This document shows positions 24,346 through 32,496 of a DNA stretch of 64,000 nucleotides, one piece after another (within the stretch, counting starts at the first letter, position 1; each line of letters starts with the position of its first letter). Made by a program: the position numbers and the translations under genes. The notes below the pieces were generated by a model, which made no database searches, was not told where the DNA came from, and saw nothing but the letters and a program-made list of their open reading frames with translations. The DNA comes from JBNAGF01 sp049801055 (lineage in GTDB: Bacteria; Pseudomonadota; Alphaproteobacteria; Rhodobacterales; Rhodobacteraceae), in contig NZ_JBNAGF010000006.1 in assembly GCF_049801055.1 (NCBI RefSeq), forward strand, positions 124,001 through 188,000, in the 5' to 3' direction.

Positions 24346-24690
24346 ATGACTTTGATTACCCCGGAGGAGCGGGTGTCGCAGACAGCGGAATTGTTGCTGT
24401 CTCTGGAGACATCCATTCGCGCTCTGCGTCAGGCAGCGGAAGAACTGCGCAGGCAGATCGTAACCGGGGAGGATGCCGATCTTGCCGGAGCAGGCAAGCA
24501 GCTGGGGCAGGTCGACGGCCTGATCCGCAGTTGTCAGAAAGTGGAGACGAGTTTTGTCGAACAACAGAACAGACAGGCCGGAATCGCCCAAGGCGGGTAT
24601 GCGCTCGACCTTGAGCAGGCTCGATTTGAAATCGGGTGCAGGTTGGCTCGCCTCCGCACCTGCTGCAGTCAGGGAAAGGTTTCTAGGTGA
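24346..24690 (+). CDS. GTA gp1, small terminase-like protein
   Basis: A 114-residue helical protein at the first position of the cluster, equivalent to R. capsulatus GTA gp1, which acts as small terminase. Residues 10-80 are amphipathic helix (VSQTAELLLSLETSIRALRQ; GKQLGQVDGLIRSCQKVETS), and the C-terminal part has a RFEIGCRLARLR basic stretch. I chose ATG 24346 because the longer frame would include the leader hairpin. It overlaps the next gene by 92 bp. Assignment rests mainly on position and helical character. Confidence 0.75.
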   Translation: MTLITPEERVSQTAELLLSLETSIRALRQAAEELRRQIVTGEDADLAGAGKQLGQVDGLIRSCQKVETSFVEQQNRQAGIAQGGYALDLEQARFEIGCRLARLRTCCSQGKVSR

Positions 24691-25969
24691 GATCGGGGAG
24701 GGAGGGCTTTGTGCCCTCCCTTACCTGTTCGAGTTCTGGGCCATGCCACATCAGCTGCCGCCTGAAGGCGATTGGAGGGCATGGGTCATCATGGGTGGAC
24801 GTGGCGCGGGCAAGACACGCGCCGGCGCCGAGTGGGTGCGTGGGAAAGTGGAAGGGGGCCGGCCTTTGGAGGCCGGTCAAGCGAAACGTTTGGCGTTGAT
24901 CGGTGAAACCTTCGATCAGGTCAGGGATGTGATGATATTCGGGGACAGCGGGATTGTGGCCTGTTCTCCGCCTGACAGGAGGCCACGCTGGAAAGCCAGC
25001 GAACGCAAGCTGATCTGGCCCAACGGAGCAGAGGCGCAGGCCTTTTCGGCCCATGATCCGGAAGGTTTGCGGGGGCCGCAATTTGACGCCGCATGGGTGG
25101 ATGAACTGGCCAAATGGAAGAAGGCCGGGGAAACTTGGGACATGCTGCAATTTGCACTTCGTCTGGGCGAACATCCGCAGGTCTGCGTGACGACGACGCC
25201 GCGTAACGTGGGCGTGTTGACGGAGGTTCTGAAGGCCGGATCCACGGTGACTACCCATGCAAGGACCGAAGCAAACCGGGCCAATCTGGCGAAGTCGTTT
25301 CTTGAGGAGGTTCGCGCCCGTTACTCCGGAACACGGATGGGGCGGCAGGAGCTGGACGGGGTGTTGCTGGCTGATGCAGACGGTGCGTTGTGGACGTCCT
25401 CGATGCTGGAAGATGCCCGGGAGAATTCCATGCCGGAGCTGGATCGGGTTGTAGTTGCGCTGGATCCTGCGGTGAGCTCGGGAACCGATGCGGATGAATG
25501 CGGAATTGTCGTGGTCGGAGCCCGGGTGCAAGGGCCACCTGAAACATGGCGTGCTTGGGTGCTGGCGGACCGGACAGTTGCCGGGCAAAGCCCTGCGGGC
25601 TGGGCGCAGGCCGCCGTGGACGCGATGTCGGAATTTGATGCGGAACGATTGGTGGCCGAGGTAAATCAGGGTGGTCAACTGGTTGAAGAAGTGATGCGGC
25701 AAGTGGCGCCGCTGACCCCATTTCGGGCGGTGCGGGCAACGCGCGGAAAAGTGGCAAGGGCCGAGCCGGTGGCGGCGCTCTACGAGCAAGGAAGGGTTCG
25801 GCATCTGCCGGGTTTGGCCGAGTTGGAGGAGCAGATGTGCCAGATGACGGCGCGGGGCTTTGAAGGCCGCGGCTCGCCTGATCGGGTGGACGCGCTGGTG
25901 TGGGCCTTGCACGAACTGTTGGTGGCACCGGCTTCGGCGTTCCGGCGACCGCGGTTGCGCGCGCTGTGA
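24599..25969 (+). CDS. GTA gp2, large terminase subunit
   Basis: A 456-residue packaging motor. The ATPase domain has Walker A GGRGAGKT (residues 66-73), Walker B FDAAWVDE (162-169, with the catalytic Glu) and motif C VTTTPR (about 197-202). The C-terminal RNase H-like nuclease begins VVALDPAVSSGTDADE with Asp289. It packages host DNA into GTA heads. Start 24599 is used; an alternative at 24554 adds 15 residues. Both lie within gp1, so translation is coupled. All motor and nuclease residues that I can check are intact. Confidence 0.93.
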   Translation: MRSTLSRLDLKSGAGWLASAPAAVRERFLGEIGEGGLCALPYLFEFWAMPHQLPPEGDWRAWVIMGGRGAGKTRAGAEWVRGKVEGGRPLEAGQAKRLALIGETFDQVRDVMIFGDSGIVACSPPDRRPRWKASERKLIWPNGAEAQAFSAHDPEGLRGPQFDAAWVDELAKWKKAGETWDMLQFALRLGEHPQVCVTTTPRNVGVLTEVLKAGSTVTTHARTEANRANLAKSFLEEVRARYSGTRMGRQELDGVLLADADGALWTSSMLEDARENSMPELDRVVVALDPAVSSGTDADECGIVVVGARVQGPPETWRAWVLADRTVAGQSPAGWAQAAVDAMSEFDAERLVAEVNQGGQLVEEVMRQVAPLTPFRAVRATRGKVARAEPVAALYEQGRVRHLPGLAELEEQMCQMTARGFEGRGSPDRVDALVWALHELLVAPASAFRRPRLRAL

Positions 25970-26003
25970 AGGCAAAGGAAGACTAGGGCAGTGGTTCGAA
26001 ACA

Positions 26004-26035
26004 GGGGCGTCCGGAACGGGCGCCCCTTTCTTGTT
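26004..26035 (+). terminator. Terminator-like hairpin between GTA gp2 and gp3
   Basis: GGGGCG-T-CCG, loop GAA, CGG-G-CGCCCC (26004-26026), followed by TTTCTTGTT. A 9-bp stem with a single internal mismatch. It sits in the largest gap of the early GTA operon, 34 bp after the terminase stop. Confidence 0.55.
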
Positions 26036-26148
26036 GGGGGTGTTGCGCAAAGGCCGGGCGGTCAGTTTCCGGCGCTGTAAGCATTTTGCCGGATAACGGT
26101 TTCAACGAAAGGCCGGGCGCGGCGCAAAGAGAACAGGAGCAACGGAAC

Positions 26149-27321
26149 ATGGTATTTGATTTCTTGCGTCGCGGAACTGGCGGAGAGGTGCCGGAAAGTA
26201 AGGCGAGCGCGGCGGGTCCGGTAGTGGCCTGGCACGGTTCCGGTCGTGTCGCATGGAGCGCCCGGGATACGGTTTCCCTGACCCGGACCGGGTTTTCCTC
26301 GAACCCGGTTGGGTTCCGGTCAGTCAAGCTGATCGCCGAGGCGGCGGCGGCATTGCCCTTGGTGCTGCAGGATCACGAGCAGCGGTTTGATAGCCATCCC
26401 GTGTTGGATCTGGTCCGTCGGCCAAATGCGGCTCAGGGACGGGCGGAGTTGATGGAAGCGCTCTATAGTCAGCTGCTTTTGTCCGGGGATGCCTATGTCG
26501 AGGCGGTGCGTGGTGATAACGGTACACCGCTGGAGTTGCATGTTTTACGCTCGGACCGGATGAGGGTTGTTCCCGGTGCAGATGGATGGCCGGTTGGGTA
26601 CGAATACTCGGTCGGGGCCAAGAAACACAGGTTCGACGCGGACGGGATTTGCCACATACGCAGTTTCCACCCGCAGGATGATCATTATGGCTTCTCGCCG
26701 ATGCAGGCGGCAGCAATGGCTGTGGACGTTCACAACGCGGCCTCGCGCTGGTCGAAATCCCTTTTGGACAATGCAGCAAGGCCATCGGGCGCTCTGGTTT
26801 GGAAAGGCGGCGATGGGCAGGGCGTCATGGCGGAAGACCAGTTCCGGCGCCTCAGCGACGAGATCGAAGCGAATTACCGCGGTGCACGGAATGCCGGGCG
26901 ACCGATGGTTCTCGAGGGAGGGCTCGACTGGAAGCCGATGGGCTTTTCTCCTTCGGACATGGAGTTTCAAAAGACCAAGGAAGCCGCCGCCCGCGAGATC
27001 GCGCTGGCCTTCGGTGTACCGCCGATGTTGCTGGGGATTGCAGGCGACGCGACCTATTCGAACTATCAGGAGGCAAACCGGGCGTTTTATCGCCTAACTG
27101 TCCTGCCCCTGGTGACGCGGGTGGCGGCTGCGCTGGCGGACTGGCTGGCAGGATGCTCGGGTGAGGTATTGGATCTGAAACCGGATCTGGACCAAGTTCC
27201 GGCGCTGGCTGCGGAGCGCGACGCCCAGTGGGCGCGGGTGACGCGGGCGGATTTCCTGAGCGACGGTGAAAAGCGAGCTCTGCTGGGGCTACCGGCAGCG
27301 GAGAGCGATGCAGATGACTGA
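26149..27321 (+). CDS. GTA gp3, portal protein (HK97 family)
   Basis: A 390-residue portal forming the dodecameric DNA gate at the head vertex. HK97-portal features include VGFRSVKLIAEAAAALPLVL, HPVLDLVRRPN, the FHPQDDHYGFSPMQAA segment and the REIALAFGVPPMLLGI and NYQEANRAFYRLTVLPL motifs that are diagnostic of the family. Start 26149 follows AGGAG. Its stop overlaps g3.5. Confidence 0.94.
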   Translation: MVFDFLRRGTGGEVPESKASAAGPVVAWHGSGRVAWSARDTVSLTRTGFSSNPVGFRSVKLIAEAAAALPLVLQDHEQRFDSHPVLDLVRRPNAAQGRAELMEALYSQLLLSGDAYVEAVRGDNGTPLELHVLRSDRMRVVPGADGWPVGYEYSVGAKKHRFDADGICHIRSFHPQDDHYGFSPMQAAAMAVDVHNAASRWSKSLLDNAARPSGALVWKGGDGQGVMAEDQFRRLSDEIEANYRGARNAGRPMVLEGGLDWKPMGFSPSDMEFQKTKEAAAREIALAFGVPPMLLGIAGDATYSNYQEANRAFYRLTVLPLVTRVAAALADWLAGCSGEVLDLKPDLDQVPALAAERDAQWARVTRADFLSDGEKRALLGLPAAESDADD

Positions 27322-27538
27322 TGGCCCCGACTACGTCGCGTTTGACTGTGCTCCGGGTCTGAAGCTGGCGGCCCACGAGCGCGTTGCCGCAATACAGCAT
27401 GATCATTTGTGCCGGAGGTTGGACCAACTGCAGGAAATGATGGAGCGACAAGAGCGGCGTTTGTGGCTGACCGTTTATGGGGTTGCAGCGGCGATACTGG
27501 GGCAGCTCTTTCAAGGTTTGATGACGGTTTCTCCGTAA
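27314..27538 (+). CDS. GTA g3.5-type small protein
   Basis: A 74-residue protein starting MTDGPDYVAFDC, overlapping the end of the portal gene by 8 bp. A central helical segment (HERVAAIQHDHLCRRLDQLQ, then EMMERQERRLW) is followed by a C-terminal hydrophobic stretch (YGVAAAILGQLF), a possible membrane anchor. It occupies the place of orfg3.5 in R. capsulatus, whose function is not settled. RBS GGAGAG at 27300 supports this start. Confidence 0.75.
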   Translation: MTDGPDYVAFDCAPGLKLAAHERVAAIQHDHLCRRLDQLQEMMERQERRLWLTVYGVAAAILGQLFQGLMTVSP

Positions 27539-27567
27539 GAATTACAATGGGTTGCGAGGAGTGTTTC

Positions 27568-28137
27568 ATGGGCTTTGAAGCAGGGTTTACCACACCGCTG
27601 GAGCGCAAGTTTGCCCGGTTCGGCGAGAGTTTGAGCGTCACCGACGGTGCGGTGATCGCGGGATATGCAAGCCTGTTCGGTCAGACCGATCAGGGCGGAG
27701 ACAAGGTGCAATCCGGCGCTTATGGCGGGTCGCTTGCGGCGTTGGCCAGCGAGGGGCGCCGGGTCAAGATGCTTTGGCAACACGATCCGGCTGAGCCGAT
27801 TGGTGTCTGGGACGAGGTGCGTGAGGATGAGCGCGGGCTCTGGGTAAAGGGTAGGCTGCTTGACGGAACTCAGAAAGGGCGCGAGGCGGCGGCGCTGATT
27901 GCGGCGGGCGCAATCGACGGGCTGTCGATTGGATATCGCACCCGGCGCGCCGTAAAGGATGACAGGGGCTGCAGGCTCCTGACCGAACTGGAGCTGTGGG
28001 AGGTCTCGCTGGTGACCTTTCCAATGCTGCCCAGTGCGCGGGTGGCGGCGAAGGGGACCACCCCGGAGGCCGAGGACGCCTGGCGTTCGATTGCCGAGGT
28101 TCTCGATGAGGCCCGGCGGGAACTGGCGCTGCGATAA
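27568..28137 (+). CDS. GTA gp4, prohead protease
   Basis: A 189-residue HK97-type (U35) serine protease. The catalytic residues fit H72 in LWQHDPAEPIG and S120 in DGLSIGYRT, with ELWEVSLVTFPM following as in the family. It processes the capsid scaffold during head assembly. ATG 27568 is preceded by GAGGAG with 6-bp spacing, better than the upstream ATG 27547. Located just before the capsid gene as in phages. Confidence 0.92.
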   Translation: MGFEAGFTTPLERKFARFGESLSVTDGAVIAGYASLFGQTDQGGDKVQSGAYGGSLAALASEGRRVKMLWQHDPAEPIGVWDEVREDERGLWVKGRLLDGTQKGREAAALIAAGAIDGLSIGYRTRRAVKDDRGCRLLTELELWEVSLVTFPMLPSARVAAKGTTPEAEDAWRSIAEVLDEARRELALR

Positions 28138-28169
28138 GCGCCTCAAACCAAAATGAACAGGACATGCCG

Positions 28170-29348
28170 ATGAGCAAGACCGAGAACCCGGCCTTGGCCG
28201 GAGAAGCTGTGCCCGCGGTTCGGGAAGTGAAGCAGGCCCTTGCCGGCTTTGTGAGCGAACTTAAGGGGTTTCAGGGTGAAGTTGAAACAAAACTGCAAGC
28301 AACGGAAGAGCGACTGACCATGCTGGATCGAAAATCTCAAACCGCGGCGCGACCGCATCTTGCGGCCGCGGCAGATGAGGGCGCGCCACACCAGAAGGCA
28401 TTCAATGCCTATCTTCGTTCTGGAGACGATGACGGTCTGCGTGGCCTGGAGGTCGAGGCCAAATCGATGTCCGGCACCGTGAACAGTGACGGCGGCTATT
28501 TGATTGACCCGGCAACGGCCGAGACGATCAAGTCCGTGCTAAAGTCGACTGCGTCGATCCGGTCCGTGGCGTCGGTGGTGAACGTGGAGGCGAATTCCTT
28601 TGATGTGCTGATCGATCACACTGATGTCGGTGCTGGCTGGGCCGATGAAACATCGAACACGGCGGAAACAGCGACACCGTCGATCGACCGGATCCCGATT
28701 GCTTTGCATGAGCTAAGTGCGCTGCCCAAGGCGTCTCAGCGGCTGCTGGACGACAGCGCCTTTGATATCGAAGGCTGGCTGGCGGGCCGGATCGCCGACA
28801 AGTTTGCCCGCGCCGAGGCCGATGCCTTTATCAACGGGGACGGCAACGACAAGCCGCGCGGTATCCTCGCACATCCTTCTGTCGACAACGACATCTGGAC
28901 ATGGGGCAATCTGGGCTATGTGCCGACCGGCGTTGTCGGTGGCGTCGAGGCGGATGCAATTGTCGACGTGGTCTATGCGCTGGGAGCGCAGTATCGCGCT
29001 AACGGCACCTTCGTCATGAACTCCAAGACTGCGGGTCTCGTTCGAAAGCTGAAGGATGGCGATGGCCGCTTCTTGTGGTCTGACGGTCTCGCTGCGGGGG
29101 AACCTGCGCGTCTGATGGGATATCCGGTCGTCATTTCCGAAGACATGCCGGATGCGGCCAGCGACAGTTTCTCGATTGCGTTTGGCGATTTCAGCGCAGG
29201 CTACACGATCGCGGAACGGCCAGATCTGCGTGTCCTTCGTGATCCATTCAGTGCCAAGCCGCATGTGCTGTTCTACGCCACCAAACGTGTGGGCGGCGAT
29301 GTCAGCGACTTTGCCGCGATCAAACTGCTGAAATTCGGCACCGCCTGA
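28170..29348 (+). CDS. GTA gp5, major capsid protein (HK97 fold)
   Basis: A 392-residue capsid protein. Residues 1-100 form a scaffold-like helical delta domain (KQALAGFVSELKGFQGEVET), which the gp4 protease would remove; the mature part likely begins after residue 100. The HK97 core shows SMSGTVNSDGGYLIDPATAE, VNVEANSFDVLIDH, RIADKFARAEADAFINGDGN and FGDFSAGYTIAERPDLRVLR. ATG 28170 has AGGA with proper spacing, while 28164 is too close. A structured gap follows. Confidence 0.95.
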   Translation: MSKTENPALAGEAVPAVREVKQALAGFVSELKGFQGEVETKLQATEERLTMLDRKSQTAARPHLAAAADEGAPHQKAFNAYLRSGDDDGLRGLEVEAKSMSGTVNSDGGYLIDPATAETIKSVLKSTASIRSVASVVNVEANSFDVLIDHTDVGAGWADETSNTAETATPSIDRIPIALHELSALPKASQRLLDDSAFDIEGWLAGRIADKFARAEADAFINGDGNDKPRGILAHPSVDNDIWTWGNLGYVPTGVVGGVEADAIVDVVYALGAQYRANGTFVMNSKTAGLVRKLKDGDGRFLWSDGLAAGEPARLMGYPVVISEDMPDAASDSFSIAFGDFSAGYTIAERPDLRVLRDPFSAKPHVLFYATKRVGGDVSDFAAIKLLKFGTA

Positions 29349-29366
29349 GGCGGGACCGGATCCGGG

Positions 29367-29480
29367 GCCGGGTGACCGGCTCTGGTGAGCGGGCGCGTGC
29401 CGGGAGGAGACATCCACCTCGCGTTGTCTAGCTGCTCCCCTCCGTCCGAGCAACGTGAGGCGAGGTGCGGGCCCGCTTTT
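29367..29480 (+). other. Structured intergenic region after GTA capsid gene
   Basis: The 178-bp gap holds three dyads: GCCGG-GTGA-CCGGC (29367-29380), CCTCGCGTTG with CAACGTGAGG (29417-29426 and 29451-29460, one mismatch), and GCGGGCCCGC followed by TTTT (29467-29480). These may form a partial terminator or mRNA-stabilising structure that raises capsid relative to tail products. Confidence 0.45.
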
Positions 29481-29526
29481 GACAGGGAAAACGGCCGGGC
29501 GGGGGCCGAGCTTGCGGAGTGACTAA

Positions 29527-30120
29527 ATGATGCTGATCGAAGAGACCACTGTTCCCGACGCCGCCTTGCCGGTGGAGCAGTTCAAGTCGCATTTGCGACT
29601 GGGTACCGGATTTGCCGAGGACGATGTTCAGGACGCGGTTCTGCACAGCTTTCTGCGCGCGGCGGTGGCGGCCATTGAAGCGAGAACCGGCAAAGTTCTG
29701 ATTGCCAGGGAATTTTCCTGGACGGTGAATGGCTGGCGGGACCGATCGGGAGAGGTTTTGCCGGTCGGGCCGGTGCGGGCTGTCACCCGGATTGTTCTAT
29801 GCGATGCGACCGGATCCGAAACCGTTCTGGATCAAGCCAGTTACAGACTTGAGCAGGATGGCCAACGTCCCCGCCTGCGGCCAGCCGGGGCTTTGTTGCC
29901 CACGATTGCGACCGGCGGATCCGCCAAGATCGTGATGGATGTCGGCTTGGCGAATGAGTGGGGTGGGTTGCCCGCTGATCTGGTTCAGGCGGTGCTGCTG
30001 CTTGCGGCGCATTACTACGAGTATCGGAACGAAACCTCGTTGGGCGACGGGTGTATGCCCTTTGGTGTCACCAGCCTGATCCAGCGGTATCGGACCTTGC
30101 GGATTGGAGCAGCTCGATGA
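29527..30120 (+). CDS. GTA gp6, head-tail connector/adaptor
   Basis: A 197-residue protein of the phage gp6-like connector group. N-terminal helices (PVEQFKSHLRL, then AVLHSFLRAAVAAIEARTGK) carry the typical pattern, followed by a beta section (VGPVRAVTRIVL, RPRLRPAGALLP) and helix LVQAVLLLAAHYYEYR. It links the portal to the stopper gp7. RBS GGAG 7 bp before the start. The gp7 start overlaps its stop (ATGA). Confidence 0.88.
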   Translation: MMLIEETTVPDAALPVEQFKSHLRLGTGFAEDDVQDAVLHSFLRAAVAAIEARTGKVLIAREFSWTVNGWRDRSGEVLPVGPVRAVTRIVLCDATGSETVLDQASYRLEQDGQRPRLRPAGALLPTIATGGSAKIVMDVGLANEWGGLPADLVQAVLLLAAHYYEYRNETSLGDGCMPFGVTSLIQRYRTLRIGAAR

Positions 30121-30455
30121 GGAAACCGCATCTGACTCGCAGACTGGAACTCGAGGCCCCGGAACGGGTTGCCGACGGAGCTGGTGGTTTCAGCGAGAGC
30201 TGGATCGCCCTCGGCCAGCTCTGGGCGGATCTGCAGCCGCGCTCCGGGCGGGCCCGGTCAGAAGCCGGTATTCCGATCAGTTCGACAGGATTCCGCGTTC
30301 TGGTGCGGGCGGCCCCCGCAGGTTCAACCATGCGGCCCGGACCCGGGCAAAGATTTCGCGACGGTGGGCGCGTGTTCATGATCCGGGCGGTGACGGAATT
30401 CGACCCTGCCGGGCGGTTCCTGTTGTGTTTTTCGGATGAGGAGATTGCGGCATGA
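30117..30455 (+). CDS. GTA gp7, head-tail stopper
   Basis: A 112-residue protein starting at ATGA overlapping gp6. It resembles phage head closure proteins (DUF3168-adjacent, SPP1 gp16-like): LTRRLELEAPERVADGAGGF, LWADLQPRSG and a GQRFRDGGRVFMIRAVTEFD strand pattern. It would seal the neck before tail addition. gp8 overlaps its stop by ATGA. Confidence 0.85.
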   Translation: MRKPHLTRRLELEAPERVADGAGGFSESWIALGQLWADLQPRSGRARSEAGIPISSTGFRVLVRAAPAGSTMRPGPGQRFRDGGRVFMIRAVTEFDPAGRFLLCFSDEEIAA

Positions 30456-30865
30456 GTTATGGCTTGGCGGCGGCGCTGCAAAGCGCGATCTATCAGCGTC
30501 TGACTTCTGATCCGAACTTGTCGGCACTGGTAGGCGGTGCGGTATTCGACGCGCTGCCACAGGGGGACATTCCGGAGCTTTACATTGGTCTCGGCCCCGA
30601 AGAGGTGAAAGACGCATCGGATCTTGATGGGTCTGGGGCCGTTCACCGGTTCACGCTGTCGGTGGTTTCGGCGCGGACAGGGTTTGCTGCGGCAAAGACC
30701 GTCGCCGCTGCGATCAATGACGCTCTGTTTTCGTCAGCGCTGATTTTGGACCGGGGCCGACTGGTGGGGCTGTGGTTCGAGCGCGCCCATGTGCGACGCG
30801 ACGGCAAGGCCGGGCGGGTCCGGCGCATCGACCTGAAATTCCGCGCCCGCGTGGAAGACAACTGA
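30452..30865 (+). CDS. GTA gp8, tail terminator (DUF3168-like)
   Basis: A 137-residue protein with DUF3168 character: helix LAAALQSAIYQRLTSDPNL, GGAVFDALPQGDIPELYI and a VHRFTLSVVSARTGFAAAKT stretch. In GTA this position caps the tail tube. Overlaps gp7 by 4 bp and is 25 bp before gp9. Confidence 0.86.
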   Translation: MSYGLAAALQSAIYQRLTSDPNLSALVGGAVFDALPQGDIPELYIGLGPEEVKDASDLDGSGAVHRFTLSVVSARTGFAAAKTVAAAINDALFSSALILDRGRLVGLWFERAHVRRDGKAGRVRRIDLKFRARVEDN

Positions 30866-30890
30866 TCAATCACAATTCGGAGAAACGACT

Positions 30891-31304
30891 ATGGGTGCTC
30901 AGAACGGAAAAGACCTGCTGGTCAAGGTAGACATGACCGGGGATGGCCAGTTCGAAAGTATTGCAGGGCTGCGGGCCACGCGCGTGAGCTTTAACGCCGA
31001 GAGCGTGGATGTCACCAGTTTGGAAAGCCAGGGCGGCTGGCGTGAATTGCTGTCCGGCGCCGGTGTCAAGTCGGCAGCAATTTCGGGGTCCGGCGTATTC
31101 AAGGACGCCAACACCGACGAGCGTGCACGGCAATTGTTCTTTGACGGGGAAACGCCGGATTTTCAGGTGATCATTCCGGACTTTGGTGTGGTCGAGGGGC
31201 CATTCCAGATCACCGCTATCGAATATGCCGGGTCGCATAACGGAGAGGCGACCTATGAAATCTCGATGGCCAGCGCCGGCGCGCTGAGCTTCATGGTGCT
31301 TTAA
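30891..31304 (+). CDS. GTA gp9, tail tube protein
   Basis: A 137-residue major tail protein of the TP901-1 type. The opening GAQNGKDLLVKVDMTGDG, the central VDVTSLESQGGWRELLSGAGV and C-terminal EGPFQITAIEYAGSHNGEATYEI pieces match the family. Hexameric rings stack around the tape measure. Clear RBS (GGAGA). Confidence 0.92.
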   Translation: MGAQNGKDLLVKVDMTGDGQFESIAGLRATRVSFNAESVDVTSLESQGGWRELLSGAGVKSAAISGSGVFKDANTDERARQLFFDGETPDFQVIIPDFGVVEGPFQITAIEYAGSHNGEATYEISMASAGALSFMVL

Positions 31305-31307
31305 GCG

Positions 31308-31628
31308 ATGGCCAATCCATGGGCAGGCGAGGTGGCGCTGACTATCGATGGGAAACGGCGTCTGTTGAAGCTCACGTTGGGCGCCTTGGCAGAGCTGGAG
31401 CAGGAGCTGGAAAGCGGGTCTCTGGTCGATCTGGTGCAACGGTTCGAAGGTTCCCGGTTTTCCAGCCGTGATGTTCTGGCGCTGGTCGTGGCCGGTCTGC
31501 GTGGCGGCGGGGCCGAGGTGGCGCGGTCCGATCTGATGCAGGCAGAGATTGATGGTGGCCCAATGGCTGCGGCACGGGCGGCGGCAGAACTGCTGGCGCG
31601 GGCCTTTATGCTGCCCGATTCCAAGTGA
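31308..31628 (+). CDS. GTA gp10, tail assembly chaperone
   Basis: A 106-residue protein with start MANPWAGEVALTIDGKRRLL and helical middle (TLGALAELEQELESGSLVDL). It belongs to the GTA gp10 family acting as a tail chaperone. 3 bp after gp9, overlapping g10.1 by 4 bp. Confidence 0.85.
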   Translation: MANPWAGEVALTIDGKRRLLKLTLGALAELEQELESGSLVDLVQRFEGSRFSSRDVLALVVAGLRGGGAEVARSDLMQAEIDGGPMAAARAAAELLARAFMLPDSK

Positions 31629-31834
31629 ACCGCTTTGACTGGCCAGCCCTGATACGCGCGGGGCTTCAGGGGCTACGGCTGCGGCCCGAACAATTCTGGG
31701 AACTGACCCCGGTTGAGTTGCAGATGATGCTTGGACAGGCGGCCGGGCACGCACCGATGGGGCGGACCGGTCTGGACGCACTGCTGGCTGCTTATCCGGA
31801 CGAGAAACAAATGGAGCGTGACGATGGAGCATGA
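31625..31834 (+). CDS. GTA g10.1, second tail chaperone
   Basis: A 69-residue protein (MNRFDWPALIRAGLQGLRLR; FWELTPVELQMMLGQ) of the phage TAC_6-type, paired with gp10 as chaperones of the tape measure. Overlaps gp10 (ATGA) and gp11, indicating coupled translation. Confidence 0.82.
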   Translation: MNRFDWPALIRAGLQGLRLRPEQFWELTPVELQMMLGQAAGHAPMGRTGLDALLAAYPDEKQMERDDGA

Positions 31835-32483
31835 CGGAATATCCCAACTGGAGCAGCAGAGCGAGGCGCTCGAGGATTCGCTGGGCGATGCTGCCGTGAT
31901 GGCCGCCGGGTTCGACAACGAATTGCGGCGGGTCCGCGAGTCGCTGGCGGCGACGGGCAAGGATGTGGTGACGTTGGAACGCGGCCTTTCAAAGGGGCTC
32001 AGGCGCGCCTTTGACGGCGTGGTCTTCGACGGCATGAAACTGTCCGACGCGCTGGAAACCATGGGCCGGTCAATGATCCAGACCACGTATTCGGCAGCAA
32101 TCAAACCGGTCACGAACCATTTCGGTGGTTTGCTTGCCCAAGGTGTAGGTGGGCTGGTCGAGGGGATTTTGCCTTTTGCCAAGGGTGGCAGCTTCAGCCA
32201 GGGCCGGGTCATGCCTTTTGCCAATGGTGGCGTGGTGTCGGGACCTGTGGCGTTCCCCATGCGCGGGGGAACCGGATTGATGGGCGAAGCCGGGCCAGAG
32301 GCGATCATGCCGCTGACGCGTGGACCGGATGGCAAGCTAGGAGTGCGCAGCGCCGGGAGCGGACGGTCGGTGACCGTGGTGATGAACGTATCGACGCCGG
32401 ATGTGCAGGGCTTCCAGCGCAGTCGGGGACAGGTCGCCGCTCAGCTGAACAGGGCACTGGGTGCCGGAAACCGCAATCGTTGA
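31824..32483 (+). CDS. GTA gp11, short tape measure protein
   Basis: A 219-residue tail tape measure, very short compared with phages, as in GTAs with short tails. Residues 1-70 are coiled-coil-like (LEQQSEALEDSLGDAAVMAA; LRRVRESLAATGKDVVTLER), followed by a hydrophobic stretch and glycine-rich repeats (FAKGGSFSQG, FANGGVVSG). ATG 31824 is chosen; the earlier frame overlaps g10.1 too far. Confidence 0.88.
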   Translation: MEHDGISQLEQQSEALEDSLGDAAVMAAGFDNELRRVRESLAATGKDVVTLERGLSKGLRRAFDGVVFDGMKLSDALETMGRSMIQTTYSAAIKPVTNHFGGLLAQGVGGLVEGILPFAKGGSFSQGRVMPFANGGVVSGPVAFPMRGGTGLMGEAGPEAIMPLTRGPDGKLGVRSAGSGRSVTVVMNVSTPDVQGFQRSRGQVAAQLNRALGAGNRNR

Positions 32484-32496
32484 ACGAGGGGACAGC

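Noticed and set aside
24246..24614. 122-codon ORF crossing the GTA leader hairpin and gp1
   Set aside because: Its frame covers the terminator-like hairpin and overlaps gp1 with a different composition; no RBS or family features support it.
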